A stretch of 64,000 nt of DNA from Candidatus Thermochlorobacter aerophilus (lineage in GTDB: Bacteria > Bacteroidota > Chlorobiia > Chlorobiales > Thermochlorobacteraceae). A model generated the notes under the pieces. That model saw only the letters and a list, made by a program, of their open reading frames with translations, did no database searches and was not told the DNA's origin. Positions 9,952-18,710 of this stretch are shown one piece after another. The position numbers were made by a program, and so were the translations under genes. The stretch's first letter is position 1. Each line of letters begins with the position of its first letter. The DNA lies in contig PHFL01000039.1 in assembly GCA_002794105.1 (NCBI GenBank), positions 23,286 through 87,285 on the forward strand. Direction: 5' to 3'.

Positions 9952-9992
9952 AAAGCGTTCGGTCTTCTACCTTTGAAGACCGACGCTTTTTT
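9952..9992 (+). terminator. rho-independent terminator
   Basis: A long stem pairs AAAGCGTTCGGTCTTC (9952-9967) with GAAGACCGACGCTTT (9975-9989), one bulged T, followed by Ts. It ends the FecR-domain transcript only 12 nt before the queG start codon. Confidence 0.85.
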
Positions 9993-10003
9993 ATTGGCAA
10001 GCA

Positions 10004-11011
10004 ATGACAATTGTAAGAAAGATTAAAGAATACGCCTACGCGTTAGGGTTTTCAGCGATTGGGATAAGCAAGGCTGAAGAGCTGACTGAAGAGGCACGGC
10101 GATTGGAAGCATGGTTGAAAGCCGGCATGCACGGCGAGATGCGCTACATGGAAGAAAATTTTGATAAGCGTATCGATCCGAGGAAATTGATGCCTGAATG
10201 TCGAACAGTTATTTCCGTTATTGCAAATTACTTTACCCCAACTCATAACTCCGACAAAAAACAAAGAAAGGACTGCAATTCGACGGAAGGCGAAAGTGAA
10301 AAAGCAAAAGGAAAAATCTCCATATACGCCATACGCGCAGACTACCACGCGGTGATGAAAAAGAAACTCTACCAACTCTTTGACTACATCACGCAGCTGG
10401 TGGGAGAAGTAAATGGACGGGCATTCGTGGATTCAGCGCCGATGCTCGACAAGGCATGGGCAGCACGCGCTGGACTGGGCTGGATTGGCAAACACACCAA
10501 CCTCATCAATCGCTCAATCGGCTCATACTTCTTCATTGGCAACTTGCTACTGGATTGCGAACTTGAACCAGATAAGCCACTGCCAAAAAATTACTGCGGC
10601 ACCTGCACTGCATGCATTGACCTTTGTCCAACAAAAGCCATTGTGGCACCCTATCAAGTTGATGCAAGACGGTGCATTTCTTACCTTACCATTGAACTTA
10701 AGCGCGAGTTTACAGATGAAGAAAAAAGCATGCTGGGCGAGTGGCTGTTTGGATGCGACATCTGCCAAGAAGTGTGCCCATGGACAAGATTCTCGAAAGT
10801 AACCGAGCTCGCTGAATTTGCACCAATTGAAGCGTTGCAATCTCTTTCTGAACGTGAGATATTGGAAATGACCAAGTCTACATTCAAGCGGCTCTTCGGT
10901 GAAACGCCTGTCTGGCGAACAGGACTGCGACGCTTGAAGCGCAACGCCAAAGCCGTGCAAGAAAACCTTAGCAGCGCAAAAATCTCGGAAAGTGAAAGAC
11001 AAGCAGACTGA
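10004..11011 (+). CDS. queG: epoxyqueuosine reductase
   Basis: QueG carries out the last step of queuosine synthesis, reducing epoxyqueuosine in tRNA to queuosine, with cobalamin and two [4Fe-4S] clusters. The 335-residue protein has the N-terminal DUF1730 domain (about 1-175), then the ferredoxin-like motifs CGTCTACIDLCPTKAI and GCDICQEVCPW. The terminator of the upstream gene ends about 12 nt before ATG 10004, leaving almost no leader. It heads a tight five-gene run with PAP2 phosphatase, DUF4293, pdxA and ftsE. queA, the preceding pathway step, lies at 22.4 kb. Confidence 0.94.
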   Translation: MTIVRKIKEYAYALGFSAIGISKAEELTEEARRLEAWLKAGMHGEMRYMEENFDKRIDPRKLMPECRTVISVIANYFTPTHNSDKKQRKDCNSTEGESEKAKGKISIYAIRADYHAVMKKKLYQLFDYITQLVGEVNGRAFVDSAPMLDKAWAARAGLGWIGKHTNLINRSIGSYFFIGNLLLDCELEPDKPLPKNYCGTCTACIDLCPTKAIVAPYQVDARRCISYLTIELKREFTDEEKSMLGEWLFGCDICQEVCPWTRFSKVTELAEFAPIEALQSLSEREILEMTKSTFKRLFGETPVWRTGLRRLKRNAKAVQENLSSAKISESERQAD

Positions 11012-11017
11012 ATAGTT

Positions 11018-11635
11018 ATGCAAGAGTGGATAGAGCGCATCAATACAGAAGTGTTCTTTTTCGTCAATGCTTCCATGAAGCATGCCATCAACGATATTTG
11101 GCTGGGCTATAGCACGCACTTAGGAAATGGCTGGATACTTTTTCCGATTGCGGCACTGGTGCTGTTTGTGTATGAGCGCGCCACCTTTTGGAAAAATTTG
11201 AGCTACTTAGCATTGGCAGGGGTTATAGGCGGTTTTTTGCTCACACAAGCAAAGCTATTTTTTGATGCTCCACGACCGCTGGCAGTATATCACGACCAAA
11301 TTCAAGCGGGGCTTATCCATATCAACGTGATGTTTGAGCCGCTGTACTCATACTCATTTCCCTCGGGGCATGCACAGACGGCATTTACAGTTGCTCATGC
11401 ATTAGCATTGCAATGCACAAGACTAAGTTGGTGGGTGAAAGCTGGGCTCTATGGCTTAGCAGGAATTGTGGCGATTTCACGCATATATGTAGGCGCACAC
11501 TTTCCTGTGGATGTGCTGGCAGGTGCAGGAATAGGAATTGCAACTTCACACGTGGCATGGTGGATATTTCGTGCCGTAGCAGATAGAAAAAGCATGCAAA
11601 AAGAAAATTTGTCAAGTGCTAACTCAAACGCATAG
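11018..11635 (+). CDS. PAP2-family membrane phosphatase
   Basis: The 205-residue protein has five or six membrane helices and the three PAP2 signatures: KLFFDAPRP, PSGH (in SFPSGHAQT), and SRIYVGAHFPVD with catalytic histidine. Such enzymes dephosphorylate lipid phosphates, for example undecaprenyl pyrophosphate or phosphatidic acid. The substrate cannot be told from sequence. It starts 6 nt after queG and is followed by the DUF4293 gene after 5 nt. Confidence 0.88.
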   Translation: MQEWIERINTEVFFFVNASMKHAINDIWLGYSTHLGNGWILFPIAALVLFVYERATFWKNLSYLALAGVIGGFLLTQAKLFFDAPRPLAVYHDQIQAGLIHINVMFEPLYSYSFPSGHAQTAFTVAHALALQCTRLSWWVKAGLYGLAGIVAISRIYVGAHFPVDVLAGAGIGIATSHVAWWIFRAVADRKSMQKENLSSANSNA

Positions 11636-11640
11636 AAACA

Positions 11641-12111
11641 ATGCTGGCGCGCATTCAAACCGTGTATCTTTTTTTGGCTGCCGTGTGCGCGGCGCTCAAT
11701 ATCGGTGTGGTGCCATTCTGGAAATATGAGTTTTCCAACCCCGATGCAGCGCCAATGATGCTGTATGGCTTCGGAAGTTTCGGCAAAGGTCTGTCAATGG
11801 GAATTCTCTTCTGGATTTTCAATGCAGGCATTGCTGTTGCGACACTCTTGCCACTGATTAACATTGCACTGTTTAATAACCGACGCTTGCAAGCCAAATT
11901 GGCACTGATTATAGCTGCAGTGGAAATCGTCGCTATTGCGTTTGGCACGGTGGCAGCACTGGCACTGCAAGCTAAACTGGGCTCAGACAGTGTGCGGCAC
12001 GTGCCTCAACTCGGTTTCGTGTTGCTGGTGATTTCGCCGATTTTTGCGCTTTTAGCAAGGCGAGGAATTTTGAAAGATGAAGAAATCGCTACGGCTTACA
12101 AACGACTCTGA
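11641..12111 (+). CDS. DUF4293 family membrane protein
   Basis: The 156-residue protein begins MLARIQTVYLFLAA and has four predicted membrane helices, ending with a cytosolic ILKDEEIATAYKRL tail. This arrangement matches DUF4293, a family of unknown function that I know from Bacteroidota and relatives. It supports the taxonomic placement. It is 5 nt downstream of the PAP2 gene and 15 nt upstream of pdxA. Confidence 0.78.
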   Translation: MLARIQTVYLFLAAVCAALNIGVVPFWKYEFSNPDAAPMMLYGFGSFGKGLSMGILFWIFNAGIAVATLLPLINIALFNNRRLQAKLALIIAAVEIVAIAFGTVAALALQAKLGSDSVRHVPQLGFVLLVISPIFALLARRGILKDEEIATAYKRL

Positions 12112-12126
12112 AAGGAAAGCTAAACA

Positions 12127-13167
12127 ATGCTCATACTTTGGACACAAGGAGACCCAAACGGGATTGGTTCAGAAATTATTCTCAAAGCATTTGAGGCGCT
12201 AAAGCAGAGCGAGCATCAGTTTGTGGTGGTCGGCTCATACTGCATGATGAAATACTATGCAAAACATCTGGGCTTGAACGTGCCTATCAAGGAAATCACC
12301 GCGCTGCATGAAATCAGTCCAACAGCGGATTCAGAAGAGAGACAACTTTATGTGCTTAGTCTATCATGCAACATAAAAGCACGCGTGGGAGAAATTCAAG
12401 CGGATGCGGGAAACTTAGCCATGCAAGCCATCGAGACAGCGGCAACGCTGTGCCTGTTGCAAAAAGCCGATGCCATGGTAACCGCACCCATTCACAAGCA
12501 AGCGATTCAACTGGCAGGATACAAGTTTCAAGGACACACTGATTTTCTTGAGCATCTATCTCGCCCCTACGATAAAGCCGCAAAGGCGCAAATGATTTTG
12601 GTTGACCGCCCAAGCGCACTGCGCGTGGCGCTGGCGACCGTGCATGTTCCACTCAAGGAAGTTTCTGAAACCTTACGACGGTCGGATGCTCTAAGAACCA
12701 GCATAGAGGCGCTGTCCAAAGCCTTGATGAAGGATTTTGCCATTCCATCGCCATGCATTGCCGTGTTGGGGCTAAATCCACATGCGTCAGATGGTGGCGT
12801 GATTGGATGCGAAGAAATTGAGTGGATTCAGCCAGAGCTGGATAGGTTGAAAGAAACATTCAATGTTCATGGCGTCTTCGCGGCAGATGGATTTTTCGGC
12901 GCCAAACTCTACAAGCAGTTTGATGCGGTGCTGGCACTGTATCACGACCAAGGACTGATTCCATTCAAGATGCTGGCGTTTGAGACCGGCGTCAATGTAA
13001 CGGCGGGATTGCCAATTGTGCGCACATCACCTGACCACGGCACAGCATTTGACATCGCTGGCAAAGGCATTGCCAATCCAAAGAGCTTCATTGAAGCCAC
13101 TTTGCTGGCGTGTGAAATTGCTGCACAGCGCAAAAAATATCAGGTCTCATCTGGTGTAGAAGCATGA
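12127..13167 (+). CDS. pdxA: 4-hydroxythreonine-4-phosphate dehydrogenase
   Basis: PdxA oxidises 4-phosphohydroxy-L-threonine with NAD in the DXP-dependent pathway to pyridoxal phosphate. The 346-residue protein has GDPNGIGSEI, TAPIHKQAI, the metal-ligand histidine motifs GHTDFL, LGLNPHASDGG and LYHDQGLIPFKML, and the DHGTAFDIAGKG signature. Its stop overlaps the ftsE start (ATGA at 13164-13167), indicating translational coupling. Confidence 0.94.
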   Translation: MLILWTQGDPNGIGSEIILKAFEALKQSEHQFVVVGSYCMMKYYAKHLGLNVPIKEITALHEISPTADSEERQLYVLSLSCNIKARVGEIQADAGNLAMQAIETAATLCLLQKADAMVTAPIHKQAIQLAGYKFQGHTDFLEHLSRPYDKAAKAQMILVDRPSALRVALATVHVPLKEVSETLRRSDALRTSIEALSKALMKDFAIPSPCIAVLGLNPHASDGGVIGCEEIEWIQPELDRLKETFNVHGVFAADGFFGAKLYKQFDAVLALYHDQGLIPFKMLAFETGVNVTAGLPIVRTSPDHGTAFDIAGKGIANPKSFIEATLLACEIAAQRKKYQVSSGVEA

Positions 13168-13838
13168 TTGCTCTGCGTGACGTCTCATTGCGATTCGGCA
13201 ATAAGTCAATCTTTGAGCGAGTGTCGTTAGAAATCGGACGCGGTGAATTTCTTTACGTCCTAGGCAAAAGCGGTGCAGGCAAAAGTTCGCTGCTCAAGTT
13301 GCTCTACATGGAAATTTTCCCTGATAGCGGGGAAGTGCAAGTCGGCGAGTTTAACTCACGCACCATTCGAAAGCATGAGATTCCATACTTGCGGCGCAAC
13401 TTGGGCATCGTCTTCCAAGAATTTCGTCTCTTTGAAGACCGCACTGTGTATGAAAATGTGGCTTTTGTGCTGGAAGTAACCGGCACGCGTCGCAAAGACA
13501 TTCCGAAAAAAGTAAGCGATGCCCTCTCTGAAGTTGGCTTATCGCAGAAGCGTAACGAGATGCCCCACACGCTCTCTGGCGGTGAGCAGCAGCGCGTTGC
13601 CATCGCACGAGCCATTGTGCGTGAGCCATATGTGCTCTTGGCAGATGAGCCCACAGGAAACTTAGACCCAGAAGTCTCGCTGGAAATCATGCAAATCCTA
13701 AAACGCATTAGCTTCAAGGGAATTACAACTATCGTGGTTACGCACGACTATCACATCGCTGAAAAACTGCCTGCCAAGACGCTCATGGTCAGGGATGGAA
13801 AAATTGAAGAAATCACGGCGCTGCCGAAAATTATCTAA
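13164..13838 (+). CDS. ftsE: cell division ATP-binding protein FtsE
   Basis: The 224-residue ABC ATPase has Walker A GKSGAGKSS, Q-loop VFQEF, signature LSGGEQQR, Walker B VLLADEPT and the H-loop VVTHD. FtsE-specific phrases are present: LRRNLGIVFQEFRLFEDRTVYENVAF. It should pair with FtsX, which is encoded in the lepA run about 5 kb upstream. The next gene is convergent with only 11 nt between stops. Confidence 0.92.
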   Translation: MIALRDVSLRFGNKSIFERVSLEIGRGEFLYVLGKSGAGKSSLLKLLYMEIFPDSGEVQVGEFNSRTIRKHEIPYLRRNLGIVFQEFRLFEDRTVYENVAFVLEVTGTRRKDIPKKVSDALSEVGLSQKRNEMPHTLSGGEQQRVAIARAIVREPYVLLADEPTGNLDPEVSLEIMQILKRISFKGITTIVVTHDYHIAEKLPAKTLMVRDGKIEEITALPKII

Positions 13839-13849
13839 GCCAAAGCACA

Positions 13850-15265
13850 TCACTGACCGCGACCAGCAAAGATGACATAAATGGTGGCTAACAAAATCTT
13901 GAAGTCCATTGAAAGGCTCATATTCTCAACATAGAACAGGTCATATTTCATGCGCTCGAGCATCTCATCAAGATTTGAAGCATATCCGAATTTCACTTGT
14001 CCCCAACTGGTGATGCCCGGACGAACACGGTGCAAGCGCGCATAGTGAGGCGCAATCGCTTTCAGCTGCTCAACAAAGTAAGGGCGTTCAGGGCGGGGAC
14101 CCACGATGGACATATCACCGATTAAAACATTCCAAAACTGCGGTAGCTCATCAAGGCGATACTTGCGCAAGAACTTGCCAAATGAAGTAATGCGTGCATC
14201 ATCTTTCTGCGTAAGCATCGGCACACCGTTTTCTGCATCCTTGTGCATGGAGCGAAATTTGTAAATCGTAAAATGCCGCCCATGCCGACCGACACGAGTT
14301 TGGCAATAAATCGGTGAGGCTTTTGTGTCATACCACACAATGAAGGCAATGAGAATCAAAACTGGCGAGAGGAAAATCAGAGCAGAGAGCGAAAACACAA
14401 TATCAAAAAGCCGCTTAAGGTTTTCAGCGAAGGGTGTCAGTGAAGGTGGAGAAAGTTCAATGAGCGGCGTGCCATAAATTTGCGTGGTGCGTGCCGCGCC
14501 CGAAAGAATATCATACATGTCGGGCAGAATTTTCAGGCTGATGTTTTTGCCTTCGCAGCGACCAATAACGCGCAGAAGGTCGTCATGCTTCGCTGATTGC
14601 ATGGCAATAATCACTTCGGCAATGTTGTGCCGTGTAAGCAAATCTTCAAGGTCATCTAAGTCGCCAAGTGTGCGAGATGGAAGTGATGTAGCATGAGAGC
14701 ACTCTTTGATGAACCCCACGACATCCAAACCAAGCGCAGGATGCTGGGCAATATCCGATGCAAGCGATAAGGCACGCTGACCAGTGCCGATGATAACCGC
14801 ACGCCGGCGACCAATTCCTTTTTCCACAAGCAAGCGGCGCTGATAGCTGCGCTGAATCAAGCGACCGACGGGCATCACAGAGCAGAGCACCAGCCAATAC
14901 AGTGCCGCACCGTAGCGCGACGAGTAGGTGCGAGGCATATCATCGGCATGAAATTCGGCAACATCGTCAGCAAAAATCAAAATGAAGAGAAGAAAAGTGC
15001 CGAAGGTGATGGCTTTCAGCACAGTTACGGCTTCCTCGTAGCGTGAGCTAAAACGCCAATCGCGATAAAGACCAAACAGCCAAAAGATAAGTATCCAGCC
15101 AACCGTCAGCGTGAGCATCGGCAAGACCAGCATGGGGGCTTGTTCGGTAAAAGCCACAAAATGAATAGAGTTGCGGATAGCATAGTAAAGCAAAAAGGCA
15201 AGGTTGAATGAGAAAAAGTCAATAGTTAGGGTCAGCAGGCGCTGTGTGGTTTCAGGCTTGAGCAT
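13850..15265 (-). CDS. polyprenyl-phosphate sugar phosphotransferase for exopolysaccharide
   Basis: This enzyme family moves a sugar phosphate from a nucleotide sugar onto undecaprenyl phosphate, starting repeat-unit synthesis. The 471 residues have four or five N-terminal membrane helices, a central CoA-binding-like domain (RRAVIIGTGQRALSLASDI), a further membrane helix (about 275-305) and the bacterial sugar transferase catalytic domain (TRVGRHGRHFTIYKFRSM, YRLDELPQFWNVLIGDMS, VGPRPERPYF). The frame is open to 15310, but ATG 15265 (MLKPETTQRLL) fits better. The Wzi-like gene lies directly upstream on the same strand. Confidence 0.88.
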   Translation of the reverse strand: MLKPETTQRLLTLTIDFFSFNLAFLLYYAIRNSIHFVAFTEQAPMLVLPMLTLTVGWILIFWLFGLYRDWRFSSRYEEAVTVLKAITFGTFLLFILIFADDVAEFHADDMPRTYSSRYGAALYWLVLCSVMPVGRLIQRSYQRRLLVEKGIGRRRAVIIGTGQRALSLASDIAQHPALGLDVVGFIKECSHATSLPSRTLGDLDDLEDLLTRHNIAEVIIAMQSAKHDDLLRVIGRCEGKNISLKILPDMYDILSGAARTTQIYGTPLIELSPPSLTPFAENLKRLFDIVFSLSALIFLSPVLILIAFIVWYDTKASPIYCQTRVGRHGRHFTIYKFRSMHKDAENGVPMLTQKDDARITSFGKFLRKYRLDELPQFWNVLIGDMSIVGPRPERPYFVEQLKAIAPHYARLHRVRPGITSWGQVKFGYASNLDEMLERMKYDLFYVENMSLSMDFKILLATIYVIFAGRGQ

Positions 15266-15405
15266 AGGCTGTTTTGGTCGGAGTAACAGCACGGAAGTTC
15301 TTAGCCGCATAGTTCAACACTTCAACGCCGCGGCGCATTTGCCTCATGTATCTGAAGGCACGGCAAAGTGTATAGAGCGCAAAAATACACTTCTCTTGAA
15401 AGAAC

Positions 15406-17148
15406 TCAATACTCTGCTGTAAAACGCAAGAACCCGAAACTAAACGGACGAGACAATCCAAGCGAAACTTGCTGTTCAACTTGATAGCTATAGCGTAACT
15501 CAAAGACATAATTTTTCAGCGGTTCATACCGTAGCGAGGCTGTAAAGATAAAGTCGTTAAAGCGCTCGCCATCAAGAAAAGGCGCAGCACGACGCAAGGG
15601 AATATCTGGACCATGTGTCAGACCAATATCGCCACCCACGTTCTTGACAAGGCGACCTTGCTCATCGTAGATGTTTTCGCCACGACGAATGCTGCGAAAC
15701 TCAAAATTGAGACGCAAATTCTCAAGCACATTATACGACAAGCGCACATAGAGTTCATCCGCATTTGGACCAATAGGATTGCCAACGGGCAGACCGCTTG
15801 CTGTAAAGGCATTGCGCGGGTCAACATGCGAGTAAAAAAACGGGCGGATGTAAGTGTATTCCACAACAGCGGAAAAATTCTGAATCCAGAAGGCTTCATA
15901 CCAAAACATGCCAACCTGAAAAGCATATTTATCCGTAACAAACTCATTTGGCGAAAAGAATTGAAACGAGAGCGCCTCATCCATCACAAACGTGCCTTGA
16001 AACTCCAGATTCTTAAAAAAGTGAGTTTGCACATCGACAAAAATGAGAGAATTGTCGCGGTCTTGTAGCACATCTTGTTCCAAAAACTTGTAGAAGACAA
16101 TTGGATTGAGATAAGCAAGCTCCAAGCCCCTGCCTGAATAGACCATGACATCGCCAAAGGTGGCAGAAAACCAGTTCGGCACGCTGACTTTCAGTTTGTG
16201 CATGGCAAAGAACTTGGTAAAGCGCTCGTCACGATTGAAACTGAAATTGCCGACCGTAGAGACATGAACCATAGAGTAGTGAAAAATGCCGTAGTTGGCA
16301 TTGATTTTGAAGAAATCAAACACAGGACCGGAGCCAGAGACGAGTAAGCGGTTGCCGTATCCGAACCCATAGCGAATGGGTTCGCGTCCAATTTGAAAGG
16401 CGAGATTGAGGTCAGCGGTGGGCTCGGTGTAGAAGCGCACATACCCTTCGCTGAGCGTATAGTTTGGAAATTCTTCGGGTTGGATATTGCCTTCGATGAG
16501 TTTGAAGTTGGTGCGCAAGTCTGGGCGAGCGGCAAGCACAAGGTCGCGGCTGCCTGGGTTCATGCCTTGCGTGAAAGAAAGCATGGTGCCAAGCTGACCA
16601 AAGAGCGTTACACGAAAACGAAATGCGGCATCATAAACAAATGCTGAAACATTTGGGCGTGGCTCAAGTCGCAAGACATTGTAACCGCCAAGCAAAAGCT
16701 CGGTGAAAACGCTGGTGCTATCGCGCTTGTAGAAGAAAAAATTCTTTTCCTTGTCAGAAAAAATTTCAGCGGCACGTTCATCAAAGGGACGGTCATACTG
16801 AATGAGGTTAGAAAAGGTCTCACTGTTTTGAAACGATTCATCGAAGGTGATTTGAAAGCGGCGCAGCAGCTTGCGCTCGGTATCGCTAAGCTCATTTTCC
16901 TTAGCGGCAATTTCGCGCAGGAGTCGGATAACTTCCAAGCGAGAGAGCGGCAAGTTGTCGTCATGAAAAAATGACGTGATTTTTTTGACGCGCATTTCCT
17001 TGAGGTATTCATAGATATCGACAGCGTGGAACGTGGCGTTGAGAGGAATGTTATCCTGCTGGGCATAGAGCAGGCGCGCCGCAAAGCAGAGCAATGTCAA
17101 AAGCAGAAAGCCAAGCAGTCGAGGCATGCGAAGTTGATAACGTTGCAA
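15406..17148 (-). CDS. Wzi-like outer-membrane protein, possible capsule/exopolysaccharide role
   Basis: The 580-residue protein has a signal peptide (cut near LLYA-QQD), a short helical N-terminal segment with a PLSRLEVIRLLREI phrase, then a long beta-rich region ending in an aromatic residue (FTAEY), as in outer-membrane barrels. The arrangement resembles capsule-assembly Wzi-family proteins of Bacteroidota. ATG 17127 is an alternative start. The polysaccharide-initiating sugar transferase follows 140 nt downstream on the same strand, which supports a surface-polysaccharide role, by inference. Confidence 0.65.
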   Translation of the reverse strand: MQRYQLRMPRLLGFLLLTLLCFAARLLYAQQDNIPLNATFHAVDIYEYLKEMRVKKITSFFHDDNLPLSRLEVIRLLREIAAKENELSDTERKLLRRFQITFDESFQNSETFSNLIQYDRPFDERAAEIFSDKEKNFFFYKRDSTSVFTELLLGGYNVLRLEPRPNVSAFVYDAAFRFRVTLFGQLGTMLSFTQGMNPGSRDLVLAARPDLRTNFKLIEGNIQPEEFPNYTLSEGYVRFYTEPTADLNLAFQIGREPIRYGFGYGNRLLVSGSGPVFDFFKINANYGIFHYSMVHVSTVGNFSFNRDERFTKFFAMHKLKVSVPNWFSATFGDVMVYSGRGLELAYLNPIVFYKFLEQDVLQDRDNSLIFVDVQTHFFKNLEFQGTFVMDEALSFQFFSPNEFVTDKYAFQVGMFWYEAFWIQNFSAVVEYTYIRPFFYSHVDPRNAFTASGLPVGNPIGPNADELYVRLSYNVLENLRLNFEFRSIRRGENIYDEQGRLVKNVGGDIGLTHGPDIPLRRAAPFLDGERFNDFIFTASLRYEPLKNYVFELRYSYQVEQQVSLGLSRPFSFGFLRFTAEY

Positions 17149-17189
17149 AAAGCTGGCAATCGCACCAAGTGATGCGTGCTTGAAGGAGG

Positions 17190-18191
17190 CTATGGTGAAT
17201 CTTTGTAAATCTGAACAACGGGTTCGCCACGCTCGTTGATGTAAGCACGATACATGCCTTCGCTATTGAAAGGCATGGCAATATTTCCATGCTTATCGAG
17301 AATGATCATGCCACCGTCGCCACCGAGCTTGCCAATTTTCTCAATGACAAGTTTGCCGGCTTCTGCCGCCGAAAGTCCTTTGTAAGCCATCAGGGCGGAG
17401 ACATCGAAAGCCGCAACAGTGCGAATAAAATACTCACCCCAACCTGTGGTGGAAACGGCACAGGTTGCATTGTTGGCGTAAGTGCCAGCACCGATGATAG
17501 GTGAATCGCCGACGCGACCGTAGCGCTTGTTCATCATGCCGCCTGTAGAAGTACCCGCTGCAAGATTGCCGAACTTATCGAGAGCTACGGCGCCAACCGT
17601 GCCTTTCTTATCAGGCTGACGCCCTTGCGAGGATTTCTCACGCTCTTTGGCGCGCTCGAGCCCTTTCTGGCGTTCTGGCGTGATGAAGTAAGTTTCGGGC
17701 ACCAGCTCAAACCCTTGCGATTGGGCGAAGATTTCAGCGCCCTCGCCGACGAGCAAAACATGCGGCGATTTTTCCATCACGGCGCGTGCCAGCGAAATAG
17801 GGTTTTTAATGCGGTGCACAGCCGCCACTGCGCCAGCAGCAAGTGTCTTGCCGTCCATGATGGAGGCATCAAGTTCTGCTTTGCCGTCAGCGTTGAGCAC
17901 AGCGCCTTTGCCCGCATTGAAGAGCGGAGAATCTTCTAAAATTTTAATTGCCGCTTCAACGGCGTCTAACCCGCTGCCGCCAGATTGAAGGATGCGGTAT
18001 CCAGCCAGCACCGCTTCGGTAAGTTTTTCCCGATAAGCCTGCTCTTTTTCAGGCGACATATCTTGCTTGCGAATAACGCCAGCGCCGCCATGGATAGCAA
18101 AGGCAATTTTGCCCGTAGCAGGTGCTGAAGGCTGCGCTTGAACATGAAGGCTTATCATGGAAAAAACAAGTGTGCAAAAAAGAAAACGCAT
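17190..18191 (-). CDS. exported isoaspartyl peptidase/L-asparaginase (Ntn hydrolase)
   Basis: This family hydrolyses beta-aspartyl dipeptides and asparagine after autocleavage. The 333-residue precursor has a signal peptide (about 1-20), AIHGGAGVI, and FNAGKGAVLNADG. The autocleavage site is GTVGAVALDKFGNLAAGTST with nucleophile Thr198, followed by GDSPIIGAGTYANN. All catalytic features are intact. A signal peptide means it works in the periplasm. It stands between the Wzi-like gene and a degraded region. Confidence 0.92.
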   Translation of the reverse strand: MRFLFCTLVFSMISLHVQAQPSAPATGKIAFAIHGGAGVIRKQDMSPEKEQAYREKLTEAVLAGYRILQSGGSGLDAVEAAIKILEDSPLFNAGKGAVLNADGKAELDASIMDGKTLAAGAVAAVHRIKNPISLARAVMEKSPHVLLVGEGAEIFAQSQGFELVPETYFITPERQKGLERAKEREKSSQGRQPDKKGTVGAVALDKFGNLAAGTSTGGMMNKRYGRVGDSPIIGAGTYANNATCAVSTTGWGEYFIRTVAAFDVSALMAYKGLSAAEAGKLVIEKIGKLGGDGGMIILDKHGNIAMPFNSEGMYRAYINERGEPVVQIYKDSP

Positions 18192-18275
18192 GGCAATACA
18201 AAAGTGTGTTGATTATCGAATGAAATGAGATTTCTGAACTACACGGACAACATCGCTGAATAAAGACTTATGAAA

Positions 18276-18640
18276 TCACAAAAATAAGAAACCAGTGTAA
18301 AGCAAAAAGAGCAAGAGCAAAGCCACAAAGACGAGTACATTCTTACGACCAAACACACTGGCGCTCACAAAATAAGCTCGACCAGCGATTCAAAAATTCA
18401 AATGCAGGGTAAAACAAAATGACGACAATCATCATGCCAAGCACCGTAAGCAGATATGGATTGTCTTGACGAACCTATCGAGACTTGTAACCAGCGCGTT
18501 AATGGATGTGGTAACAAGGTCAGTGCAGAGCAGCGTGAGTGCAACATAACTCGGGAGTGGCGACAAGTGCGAGATGATTTTTGCTGATGCGTATCAAGGC
18601 TTGCAGGCATAGCAAAAAAGAGAAGCAATTTTCAGCTAAG
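18276..18640 (-). pseudogene. decayed membrane-protein gene with several frameshifts
   Basis: The 519-bp gap between the isoaspartyl peptidase and SPFH genes contains no long open frame, but successive minus-strand frames give coherent protein-like pieces: LQALIRISKNHLALVATPE, then YVALTLLCTDLVTTSINALV, then DNPYLLTVLGMMIVVILFYP, and finally ASVFGRKNVLVFVALLLLFL ending at a TGA (18276-18278). Read together they make a hydrophobic protein of about 110 residues with two or three membrane helices. The family is not recognised. Assembly errors are an alternative to true decay. Confidence 0.5.
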
Positions 18641-18710
18641 CAAATAAAATATCAAAGCTTCTCTTCAAAAGAATAATGCAGCAATTATGATGACAGGAGC
18701 AACAAGCATG

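Noticed and set aside
15326..15335. 10-bp palindrome CGCCGCGGCG between the Wzi-like and sugar transferase genes
   Set aside because: Too short and GC-rich to separate from chance, with no flanking symmetry or T-run.
18398..18628. 76-residue minus-strand ORF
   Set aside because: It runs out of frame through the membrane-protein remnant; its sequence is less protein-like than the pieces in the other frames.
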